Shown here: positions 45,748 to 55,900 of the stretch, one piece after another
Layout of the letters: every line of letters begins with the position of its first letter
How positions within the stretch are numbered: the first letter of the stretch is position 1
NCBI RefSeq assembly: GCF_017498065.1
Contig: NZ_JAGDFX010000004.1
Location: forward strand, 162,033-226,032
DNA: 64,000 bases
From: Oceanisphaera pacifica
Lineage (GTDB): Bacteria; Pseudomonadota; Gammaproteobacteria; Enterobacterales; Aeromonadaceae
Direction: 5' to 3'
Made by a program: the position numbers and the translations under genes
The notes under the pieces: model-generated
Databases searched by the model: none
Told to the model about the DNA's origin: nothing
Seen by the model: only the letters and a program-made list of their open reading frames with translations

Positions 45748-47115
45748 ATGATACCAACTTATCCGCACTACAATAAACAGGCCATTAGTGAGCTTTGCCT
45801 TAACAAGCCCCTAGTTAATGAATTAATAGCACTCAAACCTGTCAGCTGGTTTAATCCCGAGCGCCAGCCCGCAGAGCAGGCACTGGCTGTGGTCGGGTTA
45901 ACCGCCGACGACGTCGATGCAGCTAGCCGACGCTTAGCGCGTTTTGCCAACTACTTTCAGGCCGCCTTTCCCGAAACAGTCTCTAGCCAGGGTTTATTAG
46001 AATCCCCTTTGCAGGCGATTCCTGCTATGCAGCGCACTCTGAATCGCCAATATCAGCAAACATTAACGGGACAACTTTGGATAAAGCTGGATAACCAGCT
46101 GCCTATTTCGGGATCCATTAAAGCCAGAGGCGGTATTTATGAAGTGTTACAGCATGCCGAAAAGCTGGCGTTAAAAGCCGGCTTACTGCAACGCACAGAT
46201 GATTACGCGAAACTACACAGCGAGTCCTTTAAGACGTTTTTTAGTCAATATAGCATTGCTGTTGGCTCTACCGGTAACCTCGGTTTATCGATTGGTATGA
46301 TAAGCGCTAAACTTGGTTTTAATACCAGCGTGCATATGTCAGCTGATGCTCGCCAGTGGAAAAAAGATAAACTACGCGAACAGGGCGTGACTGTGGTGGA
46401 GTATGAAAGTGATTACTCAGTTGCCGTGGCCCAAGGCCGAGAGCAGGCCAAAGGCGATCCTTACTGTCACTTTGTGGATGATGAACACTCAATACAGCTC
46501 TTTTTAGGTTATGCCGTTGCCGGCCTTCGTCTTAAAACACAATTAGAGCAGCAAAAAATTAAGGTGGATCGCAATCACCCCTTATTCGTCTACTTACCCT
46601 GTGGCGTAGGCGGCGGCCCTGGCGGTGTAGCCTTTGGGTTAAAGCTGGCGTTTGGCGATGCGGTACACTGTATCTTTGCCGAGCCCACCCACTCCCCTTG
46701 CATGTTATTGGGCGTTTACAGTGGGTTACACGAGCGCATATCAGTACAAGATATCGGCCTAGATAATATCACTACCGCCGATGGGCTAGCCGTAGGCCGC
46801 GCCTCTGGTTTTGTGGGGCGCACTATGTCTCCTATGCTAGATGGCTTTTACACCCTAAGTGATAATGACATGCTCACTTTGTTAGGCCAGCTAAATGAGC
46901 AAGAGCATATTCAGTTAGAGCCCTCAGCTCTAGCCGGTATGCCCGGCCCATGGCGAGTTATTCAAGATAACGATTATTTACAGCGCTTAGGGCTTAGCCC
47001 AGAGAGGCTGGCTAATGCTCATCACTTAGTATGGGCCACTGGCGGCGGCATGGTGCCAGAAAAAGAAATGCAACAATATTTAGCGCAAGCCGCTGCTCTG
47101 GCTAGTGAAGAGTAA
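45748..47115 (+). CDS. dsdA: D-serine dehydratase DsdA
   Basis: PLP enzyme of 455 residues (fold type II) converting D-serine to pyruvate and ammonia. The Schiff-base lysine is K125 in [11 protein letters not shown], the PLP phosphate loop is [13 protein letters not shown], and the [11 protein letters not shown] and [13 protein letters not shown] motifs distinguish DsdA from threonine dehydratases. Length matches E. coli DsdA. It is separated from the AGCS gene by that gene's terminator, so it has its own promoter in 45682-45747 (TGATATACT near 45707 resembles a -10 region). No DsdC regulator is adjacent. Confidence 0.95.
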   Translation: MIPTYPHYNKQAISELCLNKPLVNELIALKPVSWFNPERQPAEQALAVVGLTADDVDAASRRLARFANYFQAAFPETVSSQGLLESPLQAIPAMQRTLNRQYQQTLTGQLWIKLDNQLPISGSIKARGGIYEVLQHAEKLALKAGLLQRTDDYAKLHSESFKTFFSQYSIAVGSTGNLGLSIGMISAKLGFNTSVHMSADARQWKKDKLREQGVTVVEYESDYSVAVAQGREQAKGDPYCHFVDDEHSIQLFLGYAVAGLRLKTQLEQQKIKVDRNHPLFVYLPCGVGGGPGGVAFGLKLAFGDAVHCIFAEPTHSPCMLLGVYSGLHERISVQDIGLDNITTADGLAVGRASGFVGRTMSPMLDGFYTLSDNDMLTLLGQLNEQEHIQLEPSALAGMPGPWRVIQDNDYLQRLGLSPERLANAHHLVWATGGGMVPEKEMQQYLAQAAALASEE

Positions 47116-47209
47116 AAGGGTAAGGAAACAGGCTTAAGGCGCAGTGTTTTCTTTAGTTCTCGAGTTATCTCGTCCTCTTCACCCATTACACTTCACTCTT
47201 CACGGAGCT

Positions 47210-47812
47210 TTACCAAAACCAGCCTTTGTTTAAGTCATCTTTGCACTGCCAATATTGATTAGCATAACGTTTGGCGCGAGCATCCACTTTGCGCGCCACT
47301 TTTAATAACCAACCCTTGCGCTTATGGGTGCCTCGGCGATAGCCACCCCAGCCATCGTGGTAATTCAAATACTGACCATTGGCATCCCACTTAGACACGC
47401 CATTAATTTTACTGGTTTTACTCATATACCAGCCCATAAAGTCCATGGCATCGTCAAAGTTACTGCGGCTGGCCCAGCCATTACCGCTTTCCCGCTGATA
47501 ATCAGCCCAGGTCATTTTTTTAGCTTGCGCATAGCCATAAGCATCTGATGCGCGGCCATAAGGGATAAATAAAAAGTAGCGCATCGGCGGCTGAGCATCA
47601 TGTTTAAAGCTGCTTTCTTGATACATCATCGCCATGGTGACATGCACGGGCGCCCCCCACTTCTCACGGGCTTTTTTCGCCGACTTATGCCAACTTTTAT
47701 GCTCTTTAAAAATGGCGCAAATATTTTCAGGATTACGCGGCGGTGAAGCTGCACAGCTGCTAAGCAACAGTGTCGCCAGCAAGCAGGCAGAGATTTTGAG
47801 CGTTGGGGTCAT
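47210..47812 (-). CDS. Outer-membrane lipoprotein with transglycosylase (SLT)-like domain
   Basis: Protein of 200 residues with a lipoprotein signal ending in LLSSC (lipidated Cys20). The mature part has a lysozyme-like core: MAMMYQESSFKHDA (catalytic Glu in the ES motif), then GYAQAKKMTWADYQ (GYxQ motif of lytic transglycosylases) and YHDGWGGYRRG. It would cleave peptidoglycan glycan strands from the outer membrane side. The basic C-terminus (KVARKVDARAKRYA) is unusual for an enzyme of this size. Regulators or secretion genes are not adjacent; it is convergent with dsdA. Confidence 0.75.
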   Translation of the reverse strand: MTPTLKISACLLATLLLSSCAASPPRNPENICAIFKEHKSWHKSAKKAREKWGAPVHVTMAMMYQESSFKHDAQPPMRYFLFIPYGRASDAYGYAQAKKMTWADYQRESGNGWASRSNFDDAMDFMGWYMSKTSKINGVSKWDANGQYLNYHDGWGGYRRGTHKRKGWLLKVARKVDARAKRYANQYWQCKDDLNKGWFW

Positions 47813-47969
47813 GATGCTGACTCATTTAAGGAACAGTTAAGGTAAATAGTGCCTGTTCATTTGAAAAACTTCCAGATAGCTCCCATTTTAAACAGCGAGT
47901 ATAGGGTGTAATAGACGGCTAAATACCATTCATATCTAGCTGCTGCTTAATATTAAAGGAAACGTCTTT

Positions 47970-48281
47970 ATGGCCGTTGTATTGCAAATTGACTTTACTT
48001 TTCCCGTTCACATGATGGGTGAGGCGCTAACCCAAGGCGCACAACAGCTTGCGCACTCCATTAACGAAGAACCGGGCTTTATTTCTAAAATTTGGACGGA
48101 AAATACCCACACCGCGCGGGCCGGAGGTATCTATATTTTTACCACCCAAGCACTGGCTCAGCGCTACGCAAGTATGCATACCGAGCGTGTAGCGGCCATG
48201 GGCGCAACTGATATTAAAGCCAATATTTTTGATATTAATACTGAGCTGACTGATATTAACCACGGACACTATCAAAAATAG
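47970..48281 (+). CDS. YdhR-like putative monooxygenase
   Basis: Protein of 103 residues matching E. coli YdhR over its length: LQIDFTFP, SINEEPGFISKIWTEN, AGGIYIFTT and ANIFDINTELTDIN. The fold is a dimeric alpha/beta ferredoxin-like barrel. The monooxygenase function is inferred from fold alone and has not been demonstrated. AAGGA lies 11 bases before ATG 47970. It is a single-gene unit convergent with mesD. Confidence 0.83.
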   Translation: MAVVLQIDFTFPVHMMGEALTQGAQQLAHSINEEPGFISKIWTENTHTARAGGIYIFTTQALAQRYASMHTERVAAMGATDIKANIFDINTELTDINHGHYQK

Positions 48282-48318
48282 CCCTAAACTCCTTACCAAG
48301 AAGCATTGGCTTATTAAC

Positions 48319-48346
48319 GAAAAAAGCGCCCACTAAGTGAGCGCTT
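48319..48346 (-). terminator. Terminator between ydhR and mesD
   Basis: AAGCGC-CACT and AGTG-GCGCTT form a stem (one mismatch) that on the minus strand is followed by a T run (GCTTTTTTC), 26 bp after the mesD stop; it may also serve the convergent gene. Confidence 0.8.
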
Positions 48347-48371
48347 ACATGCTTGATAAGGCTTTAAAGTT

Positions 48372-49412
48372 TTAAGCGGATAATTCTTTTCTAATAATAG
48401 CCGCACCCGCACTCAGTGCATTTAGCTTGCCTCTGGCCACTTCACGAGATAAAGGAGCCATGCCGCAGTTAGTGCAGGGATAAAGCTTATCCGCATCAAC
48501 AAACTGCAAGGCTTTGCGCAGCGTATCAGCGACTTCCTCTGGCGTTTCAATGCGATTATCAGCCACATCTATCGCCCCAACCATGACCTTTTTACCGCGG
48601 ATCAGCTCCAATAAATCCATAGGCACATGAGAGTTGTGGCACTCTAAGGAAATAATATCAATTTTAGATTGCTGTAACTTAGGAAATGCCTCTTCGTATT
48701 GTCTCCACTCCGAGCCCAAGGTCTTTTTCCAATCGGTATTCGCTTTAATGCCGTAGCCGTAGCAAATATGTACCGCGGTTTCACACTTAAGTCCTTCAAT
48801 GGCACGCTCTAGCGTGGCAATACCCCAAGCATTCACATCATCAAAAAATACATTAAAGGCCGGCTCATCAAACTGAATAATGTCGACCCCTGCCGCTTCT
48901 AGCTCTTTTGCCTCTTCATTAAGTATTTTGGCAAATTCCCAAGCCAGCTGTTCGCGACTTTTATAATGATCATCATACAGGGTATCAATCATGGTCATGG
49001 GGCCTGGCAATGCCCACTTAATTGGCTTGTCAGTTTGCTGGCGTAAAAACCTTGCATCTTCCACAAATACCGACTTTTGACGACTCACCGGCCCCACAAC
49101 TGTTGGCACGCTCGCATCATAACGATCGCGAATTTTAACGGTTTTACGGTTCTCAAAATCGACCCCATTAAGATGCTCAATAAAGGTAGTAACAAAGTGT
49201 TGGCGGGTTTGTTCACCGTCACTCACAATGTCAATATCGGCATTCGCTTGCTCTTGCAACGACACTCGCAATGCATCTTGTTTGCCGGCAATCAGTGCTT
49301 CGCCTTCTAACTTCCAAGGTGACCACAGTTTCTCTGGCTCTGCTAACCAAGACGGTTTAGGCAGGCTACCTGCCGTTGAAGTGGGTAATAATTTTGTCAT
49401 TGTAAATACCAT
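48372..49412 (-). CDS. mesD: Core methionine synthase MesD (MetE C-terminal-like, folate-independent)
   Basis: Protein of 346 residues corresponding only to the catalytic C-terminal half of MetE; the N-terminal folate-binding half is absent. The N-terminus (LLPTSTAGSLPKPSWL), the metal ligands (HICYGYG, DIISLECHNS with Cys/Glu, and CTNCGM near the C-terminus) and FDEPAF are present. Core synthases of the MesD family methylate homocysteine without methyl-folate or cobalamin and need the DUF1852 protein MesX and oxygen (Price and colleagues). The adjacent mesX gene, 14 bp upstream, makes this assignment strong. The methyl donor is unknown. ATG 49400 is a possible alternative start. Confidence 0.88.
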   Translation of the reverse strand: MVFTMTKLLPTSTAGSLPKPSWLAEPEKLWSPWKLEGEALIAGKQDALRVSLQEQANADIDIVSDGEQTRQHFVTTFIEHLNGVDFENRKTVKIRDRYDASVPTVVGPVSRQKSVFVEDARFLRQQTDKPIKWALPGPMTMIDTLYDDHYKSREQLAWEFAKILNEEAKELEAAGVDIIQFDEPAFNVFFDDVNAWGIATLERAIEGLKCETAVHICYGYGIKANTDWKKTLGSEWRQYEEAFPKLQQSKIDIISLECHNSHVPMDLLELIRGKKVMVGAIDVADNRIETPEEVADTLRKALQFVDADKLYPCTNCGMAPLSREVARGKLNALSAGAAIIRKELSA

Positions 49413-49426
49413 TTAATCCAAATTAA

Positions 49427-50404
49427 TTATACAGCGTAATTTGCTGACCATTTCTCAAGCGTCGCTAGATAGGGCTTAATAAAGTACTCTTCGGTAAATT
49501 TACCCTGTTTAATCGCTAACTTACCGCGCTCTTCTCGGTCATAAACAATTTTTGTTAAAGAGTGATCTGGGTTATTAATGCTTGGTTTATAGCACTGGCC
49601 TGCTGGCGCATTAGCATTATAAATTTCGGGACGATAAATTTTCTGGAACGTTTCCATGGTACTAATGTTACTGATCAGCTCAAGGTTAGTGTAATCGTTT
49701 AACAAGTCACCAAAAAAGTAAAAAGCCAAGGGCGCAACACTATTAGGCGGCATAAAATAACGTACATCTAAGCCCATTTTCTTGAAATATTGTTCCGTTA
49801 AAGAAGACTCGTTGGGCTGATACTCTACTCCTAATATAGGGTGCTCATTTTCAGTTTTATGATAGGTTTTGTTATCCGATACACTTAAGCAAATAACCGG
49901 TGGTTTGTTAAAGTTTTGTTTGTAACTATTTGAATCAACAAAGTATTTAAACATCTTGCCATGCAAGTCACCAAAGCCTTCTGGGATACTAAAATTGGCT
50001 TGGTTTTTATTATGCTCTAGCAACAACACACTAAAATCGTAATCGCGCACATAAGATGAAAAGTTATTGCCAACCATGCCTTCAATACGCTGATTGGTTT
50101 TATGATCAACAATGTAGGTTTTTAATATTTCTATGGTCGGAAAAGCATCGCCATTGCCCTCTACATCCATATCGACCGATACAATTTCTAGCTCAACTGA
50201 ATAACGATCCCCTTTAGGGTTATCCCACTGCGCCAAGGCATTAAACCGATTGTTAATGGTTCTTAGGGTATTGCGCAAGTTCTCTTGACGGCTTTCCCCT
50301 CTGGCCAAGTTGGCAAAGTTAGTGGTGGCACGGCTGTTGTCTGACGGGTGGTAGTTTTCATCAAAGGCAATGCTGCTGATCGTAAATTGAAAGTTGTTAC
50401 TCAT
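49427..50404 (-). CDS. mesX: MesX (DUF1852), partner of core methionine synthase MesD
   Basis: Protein of 325 residues of the DUF1852 family, recognised by FTISSIAFDENYHPSDNSR at the N-terminus, ANLARG, and GKFTEEYFIKPYLATLEKWSANY at the C-terminus. It is required with oxygen for MesD function in vivo in characterised bacteria; the reaction is unknown, and no standard cofactor motif is visible. The gene is first in the mesX-mesD pair, with a readable promoter and MetR-like boxes upstream. No signal peptide or membrane segment: cytosolic. Confidence 0.88.
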   Translation of the reverse strand: MSNNFQFTISSIAFDENYHPSDNSRATTNFANLARGESRQENLRNTLRTINNRFNALAQWDNPKGDRYSVELEIVSVDMDVEGNGDAFPTIEILKTYIVDHKTNQRIEGMVGNNFSSYVRDYDFSVLLLEHNKNQANFSIPEGFGDLHGKMFKYFVDSNSYKQNFNKPPVICLSVSDNKTYHKTENEHPILGVEYQPNESSLTEQYFKKMGLDVRYFMPPNSVAPLAFYFFGDLLNDYTNLELISNISTMETFQKIYRPEIYNANAPAGQCYKPSINNPDHSLTKIVYDREERGKLAIKQGKFTEEYFIKPYLATLEKWSANYAV

Positions 50405-50516
50405 CGTATCGGGTATCCCATCGGCTAAGGTTAAATCTAAATTTGTTGTAGCTCTTCTGGGCTTGATGACCTTGATTAACGAGAAGTCCAGATGTCTAGA
50501 GCTAAGCTATGAGTAT

Positions 50517-50580
50517 GTTATATCGCGCCCATTGCATGAACAAAAATGATTTAATTTCATCAATACATGAGTAAGTCTCA
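50517..50580 (-). promoter_or_regulatory. mesXD promoter with tandem MetR-like boxes
   Basis: On the minus strand a -10 TATAAC (50517-50522) and a poor -35 TTTTGT (50540-50545) are 17 bp apart. Directly upstream lies TGAAATTAAATCA (50547-50559), 7 of 8 matches to the MetR box TGAA-N5-TTCA, and 21 bp further (two helical turns) TGAGACTTACTCA (50568-50580), a symmetrical weaker copy. A weak -35 with abutting LysR-type boxes is what an activator-dependent promoter looks like. It is about 110 bp before the mesX start. Confidence 0.65.
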
Positions 50581-50697
50581 TCAATAGCCAGTTCCGTTAT
50601 CCGCCAAGCACGATACGTAAAGCAACGAGCGTCTGTTTTAATATAAGGCGTACAGCGTTACACGTGCCGCTTCCCAAAGGGATGGGCGCGGCCTTGG

Positions 50698-51582
50698 TTA
50701 CCTAATGGTTTGCGCTAAAGTGACAAAATCTTGCAAATAGCTAACTTGCTCCTCGCCCTTGCGTACGCCTAAAAAGATCTGTTTATTAATGCCACTTTCA
50801 CCAAAGCGCAGGCTTTTAATGTTCATGGTGCTGGCAAACTCATCCACCAGCCAGCCCGGCAAGGCGCTCACCCCTCGACCCGCCGCCACCATCTGCAACA
50901 TAATCTCTGTGGTTTCTATGGTCTTATGCTGCTTAACCGTGCACTTCGCTGGGTTTAAAAACTGGCTGTAAATATCTAACCGCTCCGGCTCAACAGGGTA
51001 GCTAAATAGCACCTCATCACTGAGTTGTTCAGGCATGACATGATCTTGCGCAGCTAAAGGGTGAGATGACGAGACCACCAGCCGGTGCTCATAATCAAAC
51101 ACGGGTATAAATATTAAATTCGGCTTATATAAGGGATCCGGTGTCACCAACATATCTATCTCATAGTTATGCAAAGCCCCCAACCCGCCAAATTGAAACT
51201 CTTGCTTAACGTCAATATCAACACTGGGCCACTTTTCAAGATAGGGCTCAATGACTTTTAATAACCACTGATAACAAGGGTGGCACTCCATGCCCACCCG
51301 CAATGATCCCATCTCACCTTTTGCCATTTGTGATAATAACAATTCGGTGTGTTTAAACTGCGGCAACACCCGATTGGCCAACGTTAAAATTTGCTCACCG
51401 GCATGGGTCAGGCGCAAGCTTCGCCCCTCTTTTTTCCACACCGGCGTTTTAAGTAAGCCTTCTAGCTTTTTAATGCTATGGCTTAATGCCGACTGAGATA
51501 AGTTTAGCGTTTCTGCCGCCTGCGTTAAGGTGCCCTGCTCTTTTATTGCCGCCAATACTTCAAGATGAAACCGCTCTAACAT
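50698..51582 (-). CDS. LysR-family regulator, MetR-like, probable activator of mesXD
   Basis: Regulator of 294 residues: N-terminal winged helix (about 3-62, LTQAAETLNLSQSALSHSIKKLEGLL) and a substrate-binding-like effector domain (about 90-290). GMECHPCYQWLLKVIEPYL and DIDV followed by FGGLGALHNYEIDMLVTPDP correspond to the homocysteine-responsive MetR group. It lies upstream of mesX on the same strand with its stop 293 bp before mesX, so mesXD has a separate promoter, and a MetR-like box also precedes this gene. ATG 51582 is chosen over the GTG one codon earlier. Confidence 0.85.
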   Translation of the reverse strand: MLERFHLEVLAAIKEQGTLTQAAETLNLSQSALSHSIKKLEGLLKTPVWKKEGRSLRLTHAGEQILTLANRVLPQFKHTELLLSQMAKGEMGSLRVGMECHPCYQWLLKVIEPYLEKWPSVDIDVKQEFQFGGLGALHNYEIDMLVTPDPLYKPNLIFIPVFDYEHRLVVSSSHPLAAQDHVMPEQLSDEVLFSYPVEPERLDIYSQFLNPAKCTVKQHKTIETTEIMLQMVAAGRGVSALPGWLVDEFASTMNIKSLRFGESGINKQIFLGVRKGEEQVSYLQDFVTLAQTIR

Positions 51583-51905
51583 CACAACTCTCGCTTTTTA
51601 ACACTCAATACAATGAGTAATATTCATAACTAATATAATAACAGAGTATGGTTTTCATCATTTAAAAGCCATTCATGACGTCATGACTGACGCATTCTTA
51701 GTTTTCACATGCCACATTCTTACGTTTAACCCTAAAGATGCAAATCATTTGATTCTAATAATAAAAGTTAAAATCAACAATTGATATTAATTTGGTTGGT
51801 TTTTAATACTTAATAGGTCATAGTAATGGCATATTTTATTAAGGGCGTTAGCTAAACCAAGGGGTAACCGGCCATTAATACACAGCAAGCTCACCAGAGG
51901 CAGCA
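51583..51905. other. Divergent control region between the MetR-like gene and the WYL gene
   Basis: A 323-bp AT-rich gap. It contains the MetR-like box, the 14-base palindrome and, nearer to the WYL gene, an AT-rich tract (51760-51850) likely to hold its promoter; AGAGG at 51896-51900 is the WYL ribosome-binding site. No ORF is supported. Confidence 0.55.
51614..51686. promoter_or_regulatory. Operator-like sites upstream of the MetR-like gene
   Basis: TGAGTAATATTCA (51614-51626) matches 7 of 8 MetR-box positions and lies 32 bp before the regulator's start, where autoregulation would act. A perfect 14-base palindrome TCATGACGTCATGA occupies 51673-51686. Confidence 0.5.
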
Positions 51906-52769
51906 TTGAGCCACATGGAAAAACACCTCACTATAATCGACTTTTATCTCACCTTTTTTGGTCGCTTACGTCGGGCTGATTTAATGCTGCATGGCGAAAT
52001 GAGTGTGGCAACCGCGTCTCGGGCCTTGTCTGAATATCGTGAGCAGTTTCCTGATAGCATCAATTACGATGCTCGTTTAAAAACCTATTTTGCAGCCGAT
52101 GATTTTGTACCCGCATTTAGCCACAGCGCACAAGATGCACTTAATGTGATCGCTCATGGAACCATAGAACGCTTTATAGGTGAGCTGCAAAAAGCCGATT
52201 TATCCACACTGCCCACCTTGTCGAGTCACTTAGCACTCAATCAAGCCCAAAGCCTAACCACTATTAGTCAGATTACCAAAGCACTTACCTTAGCCACCCC
52301 GCTTGATATTCATTATTACTCGGCCAGTTCTGAGTCTAAGGTACGGTGCGTCTATCCCTTGGCCATTTTTGAAGCCACAGGCACTTGGTATTTTCGCGGT
52401 TATGACGTAGATAAAGCCGACTTTCGAATATTTCGTTTTAGTCGCGTCTTATCAGCCAAGCAGACCAAGCTTAGTGTTATGGTGCCCCCCGATAAAGACT
52501 GGCAGCAATACGTGACCCTAACGTTGATGCCGCATCCTAAGCACACTCATCCAGCAGCGCTAAAAATGGATTTAGGTTTGGTTGATAAACCCGTGTGTAA
52601 TATCAGCACGCGCAAAGCATTAGCCGGATTTTCCCTGCGTTCTTTGCGAGTCGATGCTTCTTTACAAGGGGTGTTATCGCCGATTGAATATCCGCTTTAT
52701 CTGGCTAATCGCCATGAATTATTAACCCTAGCGTCTATGGCCATAGCGCCTGGCTTTAATGCCACTTAA
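51906..52769 (+). CDS. WYL-domain transcriptional regulator (BrxR/CapW-like)
   Basis: Protein of 287 residues: an N-terminal winged helix-turn-helix (about 8-65: FGRLRRADLMLHGEMSVATASRALSEY, then FPDSINYDARLKTYFA), a WYL domain (about 120-195; PLDIHYYSASS, RCVYPLAIFEATGTWYFRGYD, FRIFRFSRV) and a C-terminal WCX-like extension (about 205-285). This order is that of BrxR/CapW regulators, which repress anti-phage defence genes and may sense nucleic acids or nucleotides. No BREX or CBASS genes are adjacent; recCBD follows on the same strand after 132 bp. The TTG at 51906 has AGAGG 5 bases upstream, while ATG 51915 is 14 bases away, so TTG is favoured. Confidence 0.78.
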   Translation: MSHMEKHLTIIDFYLTFFGRLRRADLMLHGEMSVATASRALSEYREQFPDSINYDARLKTYFAADDFVPAFSHSAQDALNVIAHGTIERFIGELQKADLSTLPTLSSHLALNQAQSLTTISQITKALTLATPLDIHYYSASSESKVRCVYPLAIFEATGTWYFRGYDVDKADFRIFRFSRVLSAKQTKLSVMVPPDKDWQQYVTLTLMPHPKHTHPAALKMDLGLVDKPVCNISTRKALAGFSLRSLRVDASLQGVLSPIEYPLYLANRHELLTLASMAIAPGFNAT

Positions 52770-52901
52770 CAACAAATACATACACCATCGGCCAGCGGTT
52801 GCAGCTGCTATTAGTCTGAAATTTGTCTTAGCTTATCAATTATTACTGACGGCTATCGTTGCTTTATCCCGCTCTTGACCTTTATAAATGAGGAATTTCT
52901 T

Positions 52902-55900
52902 ATGCTTTCGCCTTTATCTCCAGGCTTTATGGTATTGCAAGGCAACCGCTTAGAAGACTTGCGAGAAGTGGCCGTACATTGGCTGGCCCAGCACCCTTTG
53001 GGCCCATTAGAAGATGAATGTATCTTGGTGCAAAGTAACGGCATGGCCCAATGGCTAAAAATGGCCTTAGCCACTAACTCGCAAGGTAAAGGCATAGCCG
53101 CGGCACTCAATGTACAACTGCCGGGGCGCTTTATTTGGCAAGCTTATCGGTCGGTGTTTGCCGAGCTCCCCACCAGCTCGCCCTTTGATAAAACGCCCTT
53201 AACTTGGCGCATCTATCGCTTATTGGGAGATTGGCCAAGCCTACAAGCAAGCCTTGGCGATCAGGCCGAGGCGTTAGGTCCGTTGGCCGGATTTTTAACC
53301 GCCGATCAAGACCCTCGTCGGCGCTATCAATTAGCGGCCAATTTGTCGGATCTCTACGATCAATATCAGTTGTACCGTGCCGATTGGTTAACTGCGTGGG
53401 AAGCCGATCAAGATATTATTATTACCGCCACCGGCCAGCGCCAACCATTAGCCCCAGAGCAGCGTTGGCAAGCCTGTTTATGGCGGGTACTCAGTCAAGA
53501 TATTCATAGTGAACTGGCCACGCAAACCGACAGTCCTTGGGCGACCGCCAGCCGTGCTTTGGTGCATCAGCAATTTATTAAAGAATGCCAACAATATAGC
53601 CCAGAGCAGCGCCCCGCCGATTTACCACGTCGCGTGATAGTGTTTAGCATTGCCTCTTTGCCCCGCCAAACGCTGGAGTTATTACAAGCTATCGCTCAGT
53701 TTACCCAAGTAATGGTGTTTGCCACTAATCCCAGCCAACATTACTGGGGAGATTTAATTGAAGGCAAGTCGCTGCTTAAGCAAGAATATAAACGCATTGC
53801 TGAGCGTAAAACGCCTGCCAATTTAAACTTGGAAGATTTGCATGCCTATGGTCATCCATTATTAGCTTCTTGGGGTAAACAAGGCCGCGACTTTTTACAC
53901 CTGCTTGATGAGCACGATCAGCCCGACAGCTATCGCCAACACTTTAATCAACAAAAAATAGACTTGTTTAGCGAACCCGGTGACGGCTGCCTATTACATC
54001 AGTTGCAATCCGATATTCTCAATTTATGCCCACTCACCGAGCGTCAAGCGCAGCACACAACAATTAACCCTGAGCAAGATAACAGCCTGCAATTTATGGT
54101 GGCACATAGCGCCCAGCGCGAAGTTGAGATCTTACACGATCAACTGCTAGCCAGCTTTGCCAAAGCAAAGGCAAAAGGCGAGGTACTCAATCCACGGGAT
54201 ATTCTGGTGATGGTGCCAGATATCAATATCTATGCCCCGCATATTCAGGCAGTGTTTGGTCGCTATTTATCCAGTAACGATGACGCTAACTCGCCTCGGG
54301 ATCCACGATATTTGCCATTTCATATTTCTGATCAAAGCCAGCGCGGCCAAAATACCCTCTTAATTGCCCTTGAAAAGTTGCTGCACTTACCTCAATCGCG
54401 TTTTACCGTTAGCGAGTTATCTGATCTGCTGGATACGCCAGCATTACGCGCGCGCTTTGGTATTAATGAAGCCGACTTACCCACTTTGCGCCATTGGATC
54501 CACGGAGCCAATATTCGCTGGGGACTCAACGCCGCTCAGCGCCAGCAATTACAGCTCCCTCCTTTAGAGCAAAACACCTGGCTATTTGGTTTACAGCGCA
54601 TGTTGCTAGGTTTTGCGGTGGGCAATCATGCCAGCTGGCAAGGCATTGAACCTTACGAAGAAGTTGCAGGTCTAGACGCTGCATTAGTAGGTCCGCTCGC
54701 CTTATTATTAGATGCCTTACAACAGGCGCAGCAGCAACTGCTAGCCGAGCACACCCCCACCGCTTGGCTTGAGATCATCGAGCGTTTAGTGGCAGATTTT
54801 TTTGTGGAAACCAGCCAAGCCGACAGCTGGGCTATCACTAACTTAGAGATGCAGCTAGAAAGTTTGCAAACCAGCTGGCAAGAAGGCGGCTTGAGCGAGC
54901 AATTATTGCCCATTGAGGTGGTGCGAGAAGAATTACTCAATGGCCTAGATGCCCCCACGCTCACCCAAAAATTCTTGGGCGGCTCCATTAACTTTGCCAC
55001 CCTAATGCCAATGCGCGCCATTCCCTTTCAGCAGCTATGGCTGCTGGGCATGAACGATGGCGATTATCCGCGCAATGTGCGCCCCGCCGACTTCGATTTA
55101 ATGGCGCTAGATTATCGCCCCGGCGATCGCTCACGCCGTGAAGACGATCGTTATTTATTTTTAGAAGCCCTGCTCTCTACTCGTCAGCGGTTAGTCATCA
55201 GTTGGGTGGGCCGAGATATTCGCGATAATACCGAACGCCCGCCGTCGGTTATCGTTAACCAACTTAGGGACCACATTCACGCCGGTTGGCAATTAGCCCC
55301 CGAGGCCGCAACGTCTTCCGAAAACGACGTATTAAGTGCTCTCACCACAGCGCACCCATTGCAGCCTTTTAGTCAGCGCTATTTTGAACAAGACCGTGAT
55401 CCACGCCTGTTTACCTATGCTAAAGAGTGGCGCGCCTTGCATACCCAGCCACAACAACCAGCGGCTCCCAAAGAGTTAGCCCCTTGGCAACCTCAAGCTA
55501 CCATTACACTGCGCGATCTCAGCCGTTTTTTACGTCACCCATCCATGTACTTTTATCAGCATCGTTTAGGTATTCAGTGGTTTGATAATAATCAAGAAAT
55601 TGAAGATAACGAGCTATTCAGCACCAGCGGCCTCGACAGTTGGAAGTTAAGACAACAACTGATAGAACGCGTAACCGCAGAGCTTATCCAGCAGCCCGAG
55701 CTTGCTATTACTGATAGCCTAAATCAGAACTTAGCGCGTTTACAGCGCGCCGGCAGCTTGCCCATGATGCCATTTGCCGCGCTAGTACAAACGGCACTAA
55801 GCGATGAATTAACGCCGCCCCTCACTGAATACCAACAAGGGCTGGCCGACTACTCACAGCGATTACCCCTAGCAGTACAACAGCTCAGCATGGGAGCGTT

